DNA of 64,000 nucleotides from Candidatus Obscuribacterales bacterium. Lineage in GTDB: Bacteria; Cyanobacteriota; Vampirovibrionia; Obscuribacterales; Obscuribacteraceae. Below the pieces are notes generated by a model. That model was not told the DNA's origin. It searched no databases and saw nothing but the letters and a program-made list of their open reading frames with translations. Below, one piece after another: positions 45,859 through 54,424 of this stretch. The translations under genes and the position numbers were made by a program. Location of the stretch: positions 1-64,000 of the forward strand of contig JAGVKG010000040.1 in the NCBI GenBank assembly GCA_020050685.1. Direction: 5' to 3'. Within the stretch, counting starts at the first letter, position 1; each line of letters starts with the position of its first letter.

Positions 45859-46818
45859 TTACCGAGAAATAATTGCTTGTGATGATTTTTCCAGTGATTT
45901 GTAAGTTGTCAGGGCATGGTGCAGTGAGGTCGGTTTGATTTTGAGCAAGCTGGTCAAAGCATTGTCATGGCAAATGTTGTCCAACTGTGCAAGCGTAACC
46001 TGATCGCGGCTGACTAAAGGCACGCCCGCTTTTGATTCACAGAAAAGGGCAATTGGATAAGCAAGCACGCTTGGTAAATTAAAAATCGGTTTTTTTACAT
46101 CGAGCACTTGCATAAGTTCTTCGACAAGTTGGCGCATGGTGACAATATCCTCGCCGCCAAGTTCGCAAGTTTTGCCAATCAATTGATCATGCTCAATTGC
46201 CATGTAAATTGCTTCTGCTAAGTCAGCAATAAAAATTGGTTGAATTTGATTTCTGCCGCCAGCAATTAGCGGCACAAGTTTCTTTTGCAAAATCATATCC
46301 TGCAAGCGGCGAATCAACTTACTGTCGCGTTTGCCTACTTGTCTGCCGATGATTAATGAAGGTCTCAAAATTACAAAATCGATGCCGCTTTGAGCGATGA
46401 CGGCTTCCGCTTGAGACTTGGTCTTATGATATGTACTGGCTGCGTGTGGACTAGTGCCAAGTGCGGTGACAGCGACAATTTTTTTTATGCCGGCGGCCAG
46501 CGCGTGCTCAGCAAAATTTTTGGTTTGCTCTTGGTGCAAGTCGTCAAGCTTGGTTCCGCGTGGTGGCGCGATGCTGCCAATCAGGTGCACTGCCACATCC
46601 ATGCCGGCAAATGCACTTTCGGCATTTGCGTCATCCAAGTCATATTGAAAAATTTTCGCCCCACGAGTTTGAAGAAAGTCGATGTCGTCTTTTTTGGCTT
46701 TTTTGTGCACGAGACAATTTACTTGAAAGCCGCGCTCTAAGAGCAAGGCTACCAGGTGATTGCCAACGTAGCCGGTGGCGCCATCGACAACGACTTTGGG
46801 GTAATTTAAATTAGACAT
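45859..46818 (-). CDS. NAD(P)-binding SDR, NDUFA9/NmrA-like
   Basis: A 319-residue atypical SDR: VVVDGATGYVGNHLVALLLE (cofactor loop GATGYVG), YDLDDANAES, HLIGSIAPPRG and STYHKTKSQAE (YxxxK form). ILRPSLIIG and a substrate region with TCELGGEDIVTMRQLV follow. These features match the complex-I NDUFA9-like/ubiquinone-associated SDR group, but the role is unproven. It follows the DUF962-like gene by 14 bases and probably shares a transcript with it. Confidence 0.86.
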   Translation of the reverse strand: MSNLNYPKVVVDGATGYVGNHLVALLLERGFQVNCLVHKKAKKDDIDFLQTRGAKIFQYDLDDANAESAFAGMDVAVHLIGSIAPPRGTKLDDLHQEQTKNFAEHALAAGIKKIVAVTALGTSPHAASTYHKTKSQAEAVIAQSGIDFVILRPSLIIGRQVGKRDSKLIRRLQDMILQKKLVPLIAGGRNQIQPIFIADLAEAIYMAIEHDQLIGKTCELGGEDIVTMRQLVEELMQVLDVKKPIFNLPSVLAYPIALFCESKAGVPLVSRDQVTLAQLDNICHDNALTSLLKIKPTSLHHALTTYKSLEKSSQAIISR

Positions 46819-46832
46819 GTCTATTTTCTCTT

Positions 46833-47114
46833 TCAGCCTGTTTTTGTCAGGCGTTTAGCAATGTGTTTGATCAAAGTCACTTCTCCCACTTCATTACCTT
46901 GAGCGCGATGACCAAGATATTGGAAAAAGTATCCTAAAACTACGAGGGCCAAACCGGTGCCGGCACAACAAGTAAACATTTGGAACAGACCAAAAAACAC
47001 CAGGGGCACGCCAATTATATGCAGCACGGCATTAACTGGATGCTTATGGCGCTCTATGTAATCGATAACGAAATCTCTAATTTTGTTGATATTAGTTTCG
47101 CCGGAAGCTTTTAT
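46833..47114 (-). CDS. Mpo1/DUF962-like small membrane protein, apparent ATA start
   Basis: A 93-codon frame encoding the DUF962 pattern DYIERHKHPVNAVLHIIGVP followed by two hydrophobic helices (LVFFGLFQMFTCCAGTGLAL and onward) and HRAQGNEVGEVTLIKH. Eukaryotic Mpo1 is an Fe(II) fatty-acid alpha-dioxygenase; whether bacterial members share this is unknown. The only conventional start (GTG 47027) would delete the conserved HxHPxN segment. The homologous frame continues up to ATA at 47112-47114, which overlaps the preceding TAA and has GGAGG nine bases upstream, the position where an ATG would be expected. Confidence 0.7.
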   Translation of the reverse strand: MKASGETNINKIRDFVIDYIERHKHPVNAVLHIIGVPLVFFGLFQMFTCCAGTGLALVVLGYFFQYLGHRAQGNEVGEVTLIKHIAKRLTKTG

Positions 47115-48127
47115 CGACCGGCGCCTCCATTGAAAGATTTAAGTGTGGTCTTCATACCTTCGGCAAAGGAAATGCGACTTGTGTAATCCAAGTCGCGTTC
47201 GGCTTTGGCGCAGGAGAATCCTTGATTGACACCGGCCAATCTATAGGCCGCTCTGGAATAGCGTGTCAGATGTTTTTGCAAGGACTCCGGCATGATTGGT
47301 GCTAGGGCTGAAACCGTTTCACAAAAGGGGCGGGCAATGGCAGAGGGAAGCACCTTTTCCACTTTTGGCAAATTCAATTCCGTGGCAATTGCATCAAACA
47401 ATTCTTTTTTTGTCACCTTCTGGCCATCAGTCAGATTGTAAACCTGACCGTAGGCCTTCTCGTTCATGATGGCGCTAGCGGTGGCTTGGCAGAGATTCTC
47501 CACGTAAATCACATTGGTCTCTTTTGTGCCACCATCAATTAAGGCGGCCTTGCGCTTGGCGATGGAATTGATCAGGCGCGGCATCCAACTGCGCTCTTGT
47601 GGCCCGTAAATAAACCCGGGACGCAATGCCACCACATTGATTTTGTTGGCGGCCTGCATGACCAGTCTTTCTGCTTCTACTTTGGAATCGGCATAAGGTT
47701 CGCCGCACATTTTAAGTGGTGCATCTTCTGCCACATTGTATTGATCTTCTTGTCCGGTGATCACAGACAAACTGGAAATGTAGATGAATTGTTTGACTGA
47801 GGCCTTAATTGCTGATTCTAAAACTGATTGCGTTCCTTCAACATTGACTTTGCGGATGTAATCTCTATTGCCTAAAGGATCCACGCATCCTGCCGCATGA
47901 ATCACTACGTCTATTCCTTGCATTTGTGAAACGAGTTCGCTTTGTTGGAAAAGCTCAACTTGGACAACTTTGCAATCACCAAATTTGCTTAGTGAGGCTA
48001 GGTCATCGATGACACTGGTTTTGCGCACCAGAGCAATAACTGCGTGCCCTTGCTTAACTAAATACTTGCACAAGTGATAACCGACCATGCCGGAGGCGCC
48101 TGTGACGAGGATTTTCCATTTGTTCAT
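47111..48127 (-). CDS. NAD-dependent epimerase/dehydratase, 3-beta-HSD-like
   Basis: A 338-residue extended SDR: ILVTGASGMVGYHLCKYLVK, VIHAAGCVDPLGN, YISSLSVITG and GEPYADSKVEAE (YxxxK), then LRPGFIYGP. The sequence resembles 3-beta-hydroxysteroid dehydrogenase/isomerase-like and sugar-epimerase-like SDRs. AGGA six bases before the ATG. It overlaps the DUF962-like frame by four bases, so the two are translationally coupled. With the other two SDRs it suggests a lipid, isoprenoid or sugar modification pathway, which the sequence alone cannot decide. Confidence 0.87.
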   Translation of the reverse strand: MNKWKILVTGASGMVGYHLCKYLVKQGHAVIALVRKTSVIDDLASLSKFGDCKVVQVELFQQSELVSQMQGIDVVIHAAGCVDPLGNRDYIRKVNVEGTQSVLESAIKASVKQFIYISSLSVITGQEDQYNVAEDAPLKMCGEPYADSKVEAERLVMQAANKINVVALRPGFIYGPQERSWMPRLINSIAKRKAALIDGGTKETNVIYVENLCQATASAIMNEKAYGQVYNLTDGQKVTKKELFDAIATELNLPKVEKVLPSAIARPFCETVSALAPIMPESLQKHLTRYSRAAYRLAGVNQGFSCAKAERDLDYTSRISFAEGMKTTLKSFNGGAGR

Positions 48128-48177
48128 AATTATTCCTGCTTATTTTCAATGCTGCTTATTTTCAAACCTGTTTTATT

Positions 48178-49368
48178 TCAATTCTGCTGACAAAATTTCT
48201 GCAATCGATCTTCTAATACTGTCACACCTAAACCAGAACCAGTTAAGAGATTCCCTTTGCCGCCAAGTCCAACTGTGAGATTCTCCTTGGTGATGTCTTG
48301 CTTAAGTAAAAACAAATTGTCCGAACCTTCGTAATTGGACATGGCCGGCTCAAGACAAGCATAAGTGCGGCCGGCAGCACTTAAGATACCGCATTCACCA
48401 ACTTGGGCGCCAAGGTGACAAGCAAGCCCAGCATCTCTGGCTAATTTGGCAATCGTCCGGGCAGCAAAAATTCCGCCTACTTTGGAAATGCGAATGTTGA
48501 AACCACGGCAGGCCTTGGCGGCAATTAGGCGCAAGGCATCATCAATTGTGCAAAGCGATTCATCAACAACAATTTCCATGTCGGTCTCGCGAGAGATTTT
48601 TGCCAATCCATCCAGATCGCTGGCAGAAACCGGTTGCTCGATTGATACCACATTCAATTTCTTCAGCGGTTTAACGGACTTCAATGTTTCTTCTACATCC
48701 CAAGCGGCATTGGCATCAACCCGCAATGTCACGTTAGGACCAAGTATCTTGCGGGCAATAGCCATGCGGCGCAAATCCTCGTCCAGATTTTTTCCCACTT
48801 TGATTTTGACAGTTTGAAATCCCCAAACTTTGTAAAACCATAAAAGTGCCGTTAAGGCGCGCTCTTTGCAAAATGGTACGACTGCTCCATAGCGAATTGC
48901 CGATGGTGCTCTCCCATTTGTTTGCGGTGCGTTTGGTTCTGATGCAGTTGCCTTGCCGTGTAATTTTTGGTTATGAGCCAACAAGTCATACACGGATTTT
49001 TGGTTGAGCTTGCCACAAGCGTCAAGAACAGCAAGCTCAAGGGCACACCAGGAAGAACCTTGCCTGACTCGATCTAAGCGATAATCGAGAAACAAGTCAG
49101 AAAGAGTGTCAATCACAAATCTGGAATCAGCAAGATCCAGACCAACAAATTCCGGAGCATAATTGCTCATTACCGCCAATTGGGCGCCATCAATATCTTC
49201 ACCTGTGACGTAACTGCGGGGAATTGATTCACCATAACCGCAGACACCATTTTCCAAACGCACTTTCACAATCAAGTTAGTTGATTCTTTGCGTGCTGCC
49301 AGGCTGTGCTCAAAGGCAAAGCGAAATGGTAAGGTTGGACAATAGGTTTCAATTTGCACAATCTTCAT
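48178..49368 (-). CDS. enolase-superfamily enzyme, muconate-cycloisomerase type
   Basis: A 396-residue MLE-subgroup enzyme. Catalytic Lys188/Lys190 in VKIKVG, metal ligands Asp218 (RVDANAAW), Glu244 (SIEQPV) and Asp269 (VVDES), and Lys296 (RISKVGG) are all present. Known activities of this subgroup include muconate cycloisomerisation, o-succinylbenzoate synthesis and dipeptide epimerisation; the sequence does not settle which. The start shares one base with the upstream hydrolase stop (TAATG), so the two are co-translated. A 15-residue disordered insert lies near 140-155. Confidence 0.88.
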   Translation of the reverse strand: MKIVQIETYCPTLPFRFAFEHSLAARKESTNLIVKVRLENGVCGYGESIPRSYVTGEDIDGAQLAVMSNYAPEFVGLDLADSRFVIDTLSDLFLDYRLDRVRQGSSWCALELAVLDACGKLNQKSVYDLLAHNQKLHGKATASEPNAPQTNGRAPSAIRYGAVVPFCKERALTALLWFYKVWGFQTVKIKVGKNLDEDLRRMAIARKILGPNVTLRVDANAAWDVEETLKSVKPLKKLNVVSIEQPVSASDLDGLAKISRETDMEIVVDESLCTIDDALRLIAAKACRGFNIRISKVGGIFAARTIAKLARDAGLACHLGAQVGECGILSAAGRTYACLEPAMSNYEGSDNLFLLKQDITKENLTVGLGGKGNLLTGSGLGVTVLEDRLQKFCQQN

Positions 49369-50246
49369 TAGTGCCTACCTATCCAATCAAGAAGAATCTT
49401 TCTGTATTTGGATGTGTCTTCTTCAAAATCGAGACTATGAGCCGCACCGTCAAAGTAAATCAGTTCTTTGTCTTGGCTGGCACAAGAATGAAACAATGCA
49501 TCTACCGATTGGCGGTCGACAATGTCATCGTTTCCAGCTTGCAAAATCAAGAGAGGCAAAGTTAGGGAACGCATGGTGCGTCTGGCAAAATGCGATAAGA
49601 AAAAGCTGGCGACAAAAAACGATCCTGTAGCCGATTTTAGACGTAATTCGTCTTGATCGATAAAGGCAAGCCAACGCTTATTTTCAGTAAACATTTTTGC
49701 TTGAATGGGAATCTCAAAGACATTTCTGGTTTGCATAGTCCAAGAGAAAAAGACTTTTACTTTATCGAAAAATTTCAAATCGACTTTGGTATCAATCGCC
49801 GGTGACGTGAGGATCAATCCCGCTAGACGATTGGCTATGCGTGAATGCATTTTGCCCGCCAATAAAACTGCGGCCTTTGCACCCCAGCAATTGCCGACTA
49901 GAAAAATTGGCGCATTAGGATTTTCTTGGGCGACAAAATTGAAAGCCATTTCGCAATCGGATATGAGAAGTTCAAGCGATGGCGTGTGGCCTCGATCGTT
50001 TTGATTGAGCCCGGCACCGCGCCGATCGAAAGTGTAAATTGAAAGTCCTTGTTGATTTAAAAACTCGGCAGTTTCGGCAAACCAAAGGCTGTGCCCTTCT
50101 ATGCCATGAAAGTAAATCAGCACAGGCTTTCCTTGGATGCCCTTCCAGGCTCGGAAAAAGAGCCGTGCTCCATCTGCCATCACCAAGGTTTCTGGACTGG
50201 GTAGCCCGGCAAACGCGCTTGGATTTTCTAGGGTGAATTCGGTCAT
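49368..50246 (-). CDS. alpha/beta hydrolase with Cys nucleophile position
   Basis: A 292-residue alpha/beta hydrolase: IYFHGIEGHSLWF (oxyanion loop), YTFDRRGAGLNQ, and a nucleophile elbow GNCWGA with Cys120 where Ser is usual, followed by Asp240/241 (QAGNDD) and His270 (DGAAHSLDF). Length and middle lid resemble lysophospholipase/monoacylglycerol lipases, but the Cys-His-Asp triad recalls dienelactone hydrolase. It is immediately upstream of, and overlaps by one base, a muconate-cycloisomerase-like gene. The activity is unproven, and Cys could also signal loss of esterase function. Confidence 0.85.
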   Translation of the reverse strand: MTEFTLENPSAFAGLPSPETLVMADGARLFFRAWKGIQGKPVLIYFHGIEGHSLWFAETAEFLNQQGLSIYTFDRRGAGLNQNDRGHTPSLELLISDCEMAFNFVAQENPNAPIFLVGNCWGAKAAVLLAGKMHSRIANRLAGLILTSPAIDTKVDLKFFDKVKVFFSWTMQTRNVFEIPIQAKMFTENKRWLAFIDQDELRLKSATGSFFVASFFLSHFARRTMRSLTLPLLILQAGNDDIVDRQSVDALFHSCASQDKELIYFDGAAHSLDFEEDTSKYRKILLDWIGRH

Positions 50247-50418
50247 GTGTCGTTTTTGTTACTTGGCAAATCGGCGAATTTAAACAGTAAGTACTATATT
50301 AGTGGACTCTTAGGGTATTCTTTTTAATTGCAAGTAAAACGTAAACACTTAGTGTTGTCAGGCGATTGTCGGAGACCAAGAGATTCTCCAGCCTGTTAAC
50401 AGTCCGGAGGAGCTTAGA

Positions 50419-51207
50419 TTGTTTCCCTTAAGCAAACCAACTGTCCTTTTGCTTGGCTTGTCTCTAGTTTTGACCTTGCCAAGTGCCGCTCAGAGTTTTA
50501 CTCATGAAATGAGCCCGCAAACCGACGCTTCCGTAAATCAGCCCACGGAAGTAAAGCCTGAGGCAATCAAACCAAATGAAGCCAAAGCCGGCGCTGAGTT
50601 TTTGGATAAGATGTATCAAGCGGCCGATGCGCTGAATGACTATTCCTTCACATATTCCATGACGGTTTACAAAGATAAGACCGTGCTTGAGAAAGGCAAG
50701 GTCTATTTTAAGAAGCCCCATCTTTTGCGCACGGAAATCCTCGGCCCAAATCGCAAAGGCTCAGTTGCTTGCGTTGGGCCTAGTGGCAAAATTCGGGCTC
50801 ATCTGGGCGGTACGCTGAGCTTTTATGTTGTGACATTGCAGCCAGATTCGTCATGGCTTCAATGTGCCAATGGCTATCCCATGGTGGAATCGGATTTTGC
50901 TTCTATGGCTCTTTACGTAAAAAACATGCTCAAGCAGGGCGATGTTTGCCGCTTGGCTGGCGGCGCGCGCAAGGATACCGACTTGGGGCGTACTGTTTAC
51001 ACGCTGGAAGTTTTCGAACCACAAAATAGCTCAGGGCAAAACGGGCCAGGTCTTTTGCTTAAAAGAGCTTTGGTCGATGCGGAGACCTATTTACCTGTAA
51101 AATGGTTCGACTACCAAGACGGTAAGCTTTGGGCAGTGACTCTTTGGCAGGATTTGAAGACAAATCAAAATTTTGCTGATTCGACTTTCGATATAAAGGC
51201 TAAATAA
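50419..51207 (+). CDS. exported LolA/DUF1571-like protein
   Basis: A 262-residue protein with a signal peptide (about 1-24, ending LPSAAQS), a linker rich in Glu/Pro/Lys, and a half-barrel domain typical of DUF1571/LolA-like carriers: YSFTYSMTVYKDKTVLEKG, GKVYFKKPHLLRTEIL and LPVKWFDYQDGKLWAVTLW. Such folds bind acyl chains, so a role in lipid or lipoprotein handling is plausible. The start is TTG with GGAGG eight bases upstream. The next gene follows after 15 bases. Confidence 0.72.
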   Translation: MFPLSKPTVLLLGLSLVLTLPSAAQSFTHEMSPQTDASVNQPTEVKPEAIKPNEAKAGAEFLDKMYQAADALNDYSFTYSMTVYKDKTVLEKGKVYFKKPHLLRTEILGPNRKGSVACVGPSGKIRAHLGGTLSFYVVTLQPDSSWLQCANGYPMVESDFASMALYVKNMLKQGDVCRLAGGARKDTDLGRTVYTLEVFEPQNSSGQNGPGLLLKRALVDAETYLPVKWFDYQDGKLWAVTLWQDLKTNQNFADSTFDIKAK

Positions 51208-51222
51208 CAAAAGGGCAAGAAG

Positions 51223-51870
51223 ATGTTTTTGAACCCGCAGACATTAGCAAGCGCCGCGCTTGGTCTCATTGGTCTGGTATTCGCTGTGCCAGTTCTAGCT
51301 AAGGGCTTTGGCCGCCGAGGCAAAGGTGTTGTTTACGAACACAACTTTGTCATTCAGCGCGCGCCGCAATTGGCATCATTAGCCAATATATTCTTTATGG
51401 TCTGGGGCATTCTTGTCTCCAATTCAATCTTGGAATTTGAACCAAGATGGTTGCTTTCGCTTTCCGGCAATATGGAGCCGACGATTTTTGTTGTGCTTTC
51501 CTGGGTGGGTGTAGGAATTCTGGCTTCCGGTCTGGTTTTCATGATTGGCGGTTGGTATTCACTGGGTGAATCTTTCACGACCGACGCGGAAGTGCTTGAG
51601 GGACACCGGATTCGCAAGACTGGGCTTTTGAAATTTGTCATGCACCCGGCTTATTCTGGAATTATTCAATCACTTTTAGGTTCGTCTTTGGCGGCTGCTT
51701 CACCCTTAGCAACACTTTTTTGTCTTTGCGTTGTCGCGCCGCTCTGGTTGAATCGCGCTAAGTACGAAGAAAAATTGATGCTTGAAACCTTTGGGCAAGA
51801 ATACAAAGATTATGGCGATGAACTGAAGTGGCGCCGGCTTGTACCTAAGTTCATTCCAATTGGCGTTTAA
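51223..51870 (+). CDS. isoprenylcysteine carboxyl methyltransferase-family membrane protein
   Basis: A 215-residue integral membrane protein with about five helices. The C-terminal half has the ICMT/phospholipid-methyltransferase signature: HRIRKTGLLKFVMHPAYSG (usual form GPYRYVRHPxY), then NRAKYEEKLMLETFGQEYKD with the conserved E-E and FG-Y elements that bind AdoMet. The bacterial substrate is usually unknown, and no prenyl-protein system is expected. It probably forms an operon with the upstream exported protein. The ribosome binding site is weak. Confidence 0.82.
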   Translation: MFLNPQTLASAALGLIGLVFAVPVLAKGFGRRGKGVVYEHNFVIQRAPQLASLANIFFMVWGILVSNSILEFEPRWLLSLSGNMEPTIFVVLSWVGVGILASGLVFMIGGWYSLGESFTTDAEVLEGHRIRKTGLLKFVMHPAYSGIIQSLLGSSLAAASPLATLFCLCVVAPLWLNRAKYEEKLMLETFGQEYKDYGDELKWRRLVPKFIPIGV

Positions 51871-51964
51871 GCTTGTCAACAAGAGTTGATTGGCTGACTC
51901 TCGCCTTAAATATCTCTTGGTAAGTCAAATCTCGCGATCTTGTAATGACATCCATGTTATAAAG

Positions 51965-52639
51965 ATGAATATATATCTTCGCGGGGGCAAGGATTCTGTG
52001 TTCGATTTTGGCAAATCTGTGAGCAAAATTACGCAAACAGCTCTATATAGTGGCGTGGCACTCAATCTGGTTTTCTCACTAATCTGCCCTCAAGCTAGTC
52101 TTGCCGGCACGGAAGCTAAGCCCCAACACGATCAGAGCAATCTGGCCAGCCTGCCCACCTCAGTTGGCACTAACCATAAGCGCTTGCGCGCGCTTGTGCA
52201 TATTGCTGCTCCACCGGATGTAGTTTGGTATGCAATTCACGAAGAGCGCAATCATGATCCGGACATTGCTTATAGCAAAATCTTAGCTCGTCAAAATGAA
52301 CGTGAATGTGAGCTCGAACAAAAATTCCAGATTGTGCCAATTTTTGGTACAGCAGTTTGCCGGATGAAAAATATCGAAGTGCCGAATGAGCGTATCGACT
52401 ACTGGCTCTTAGGTTCTGATCACTTCAAGGCTTTGGAAGGCAGTTGGATTCTCACACCAACAGACTCAGGTCGTGCAACAACGCTTGAGCTCAATTCGTT
52501 TATTGATTTTGGTATGCCATTGCCGCGCGTGATTTTTGATCGCGTTGGTACTGCTAAGTTAGAAAAGCGCTTGGCCAATGTTAAGCGCGCAGCCGAAAAG
52601 GCTCATCAAGCGGCCATAGGGCGTATCAGCAGTCTCTAA
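51965..52639 (+). CDS. exported SRPBCC (START-like) protein
   Basis: A 224-residue protein with a hydrophobic export segment (GVALNLVFSLICPQASLAG) and a SRPBCC/polyketide-cyclase-like domain (about 80-215): LRALVHIAAPPDVVWYAIHE, FQIVPIFGTAVCRM, SWILTPTDSGRATTLELNSF. These helix-grip folds bind hydrophobic ligands. GTG at 51998, with AAGGA four bases upstream, is an alternative start that begins closer to the signal peptide. A promoter candidate TTGGTA (51917-51922), 18 bases, TGTAAT (51941-51946) fits either start. Confidence 0.7.
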   Translation: MNIYLRGGKDSVFDFGKSVSKITQTALYSGVALNLVFSLICPQASLAGTEAKPQHDQSNLASLPTSVGTNHKRLRALVHIAAPPDVVWYAIHEERNHDPDIAYSKILARQNERECELEQKFQIVPIFGTAVCRMKNIEVPNERIDYWLLGSDHFKALEGSWILTPTDSGRATTLELNSFIDFGMPLPRVIFDRVGTAKLEKRLANVKRAAEKAHQAAIGRISSL

Positions 52640-52665
52640 GATTCTGATTTAGGCGCAATTGAAAG

Positions 52666-54300
52666 CTAGCAACTTGGAGAAAGTTTGACGCCAAACTGTT
52701 CTTCAAACATATATTTCTTTTCGTTCACAGCCCAGAGTTCCGCTTCCAGTGCTGATTTTTTCTTACTGGAAAGAAAAAGTGAAATCTGGCGTGATTTGCT
52801 TTTACCTTCACGGGGAAATTCAAGCTCTATCTTGTCGATCAATTGACGATGACTGCGGTCCAGGGCTTCTGCCAAGCGCAAAATTGAAGCCAGATCTTCG
52901 ACGAGCTTGCGCTTTTCTGCCGGTAGAAGGTGAAATTCCGGATGACTTTCTTTTGGCACGATACCGCGATGGTAACGAGCAATCTGGGCAATGATTTCGA
53001 TTTCTTGTTCGGAGTGGCCAAACAGTCCGGCATTCTTGATCAGGTAATAAGAATGTTTGTGATGTCCTTTGCGCCCAATAAAAGTGCCAACATCATGCAA
53101 CATGGCCGCTGACCAAAGCAAGTGTTCTTCAGGCTTTGAGTAATTGTGCAAGTAGCCCTGAGTTTGCTCAAAAATTTCTTGGGACAGGAGTGCCACATGT
53201 GTGGCATGATCGACCGAGGCTTGATATTTGTGCAGAAGGTAGTGAACAGAATCTTGGCGGCGGGTAATATGGTGATCGAGATCGCAGGTCAACCAACCTG
53301 TTTGCAATAGACGATCGATAACAGCACCTTCCCGCAATGCCGCGGTGCAGACAGTGATTTCATCGAAGGAGAGGGCTTTCATGGTTTCCAGCAAAACAAT
53401 TGCACCAGCCAAGATTGTATGCGAGCGATCGGAGCTTATGCCGGAAAGTTTCTTTCCTGCCAAAGACTCTTCTTCCATTTGCGATACGTATTCAGCAAGA
53501 CGTTTACGGGAAAGTTTCCAGTCTTGCAAATCTTTTTTGTCTTTACCGGAGCCGGATTTCCCCAGCATCTCTTGATCGAGGCGAGCCAGGGCTTGGATGG
53601 TTCCGGACGTACCGATTAAGGGAGAGAATTGTCCTGAGCTAAAAATATGGGCAGCAGCCGGTTGAATAACACCGTGTACAAGATTATGTAAGCGAGCAAT
53701 CGATTGTTTGGAGTAACTATTTTTGGGAAAAAATTGTTCCGTTAATCGGGCAGCACCAAGTTTGTACGATTCGGCAAAGCTCATGGCTACACGATCGCCG
53801 GCAATAATTTCTGTTGAGCCGCCGCCAATGTCGATTATGCCAAAGCTTTTGCTTAGTTCCGGCATATTCCAGAGAACACCAAGGTAAATCAAGCGTGCTT
53901 CTTCGCGCCCGGAAATCATTTTGGCATCAATACCCAAAGCGGAATTGACGTGGTTCAAGAACTCTTGACCATTGCGAGATTCACGCACAGCTGATGTTGC
54001 CACAGCCATGATACTAGTTGCACCATTTTGGCGAGCCTTTTTGCACATGTCTTGCAAAATGCGCATGGCTGATTGTTGAGCATGCTCGTCAATATAGTGA
54101 GCTGTCAAACAACGGCGGAAAAAAGGCACAGTGTGTTTGACGCGGCTGATAACTTCAAAATGGTCATGCTCTGGTACGGCATGACAGACAATCATGTGGA
54201 AGGAATTGGTGCCCATGTCGATATAAGCAAATATCGGACTGCCTTGTTTTTCGACAGTACGTTTTGATTTTTGCTTTTCGGAAACTTCCGGGATAACCAT
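52666..54300 (-). CDS. Ppx/GppA phosphatase with HD domain
   Basis: A 544-residue exopolyphosphatase/guanosine pentaphosphatase-family protein. The ASKHA ATP-fold domains run from about 22 to 320: AYIDMGTNSFHMIVCH, ATSAVRESRNGQEF, the catalytic-region Glu in GREEARLIYLGV, and IIDIGGGSTEIIAG. A C-terminal HD-type domain has LWSAAMLHDVGTFIGRKGHH. All hallmark residues look intact. It degrades inorganic polyphosphate and/or pppGpp. No ppk or relA is nearby. Convergent with the SRPBCC gene, 26 bases apart. Confidence 0.92.
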   Translation of the reverse strand: MVIPEVSEKQKSKRTVEKQGSPIFAYIDMGTNSFHMIVCHAVPEHDHFEVISRVKHTVPFFRRCLTAHYIDEHAQQSAMRILQDMCKKARQNGATSIMAVATSAVRESRNGQEFLNHVNSALGIDAKMISGREEARLIYLGVLWNMPELSKSFGIIDIGGGSTEIIAGDRVAMSFAESYKLGAARLTEQFFPKNSYSKQSIARLHNLVHGVIQPAAAHIFSSGQFSPLIGTSGTIQALARLDQEMLGKSGSGKDKKDLQDWKLSRKRLAEYVSQMEEESLAGKKLSGISSDRSHTILAGAIVLLETMKALSFDEITVCTAALREGAVIDRLLQTGWLTCDLDHHITRRQDSVHYLLHKYQASVDHATHVALLSQEIFEQTQGYLHNYSKPEEHLLWSAAMLHDVGTFIGRKGHHKHSYYLIKNAGLFGHSEQEIEIIAQIARYHRGIVPKESHPEFHLLPAEKRKLVEDLASILRLAEALDRSHRQLIDKIELEFPREGKSKSRQISLFLSSKKKSALEAELWAVNEKKYMFEEQFGVKLSPSC

Positions 54301-54424
54301 GAATACCTGTCTGAGCTATCCAGACGACACCATTGCTATGATACAGCTAAGGTTAAGCGAGAGGCGAATTCGTGAAGCGCCTGTAAATATTGGCATCTAT
54401 ATATATGGATTGCCAAAGGATTAG

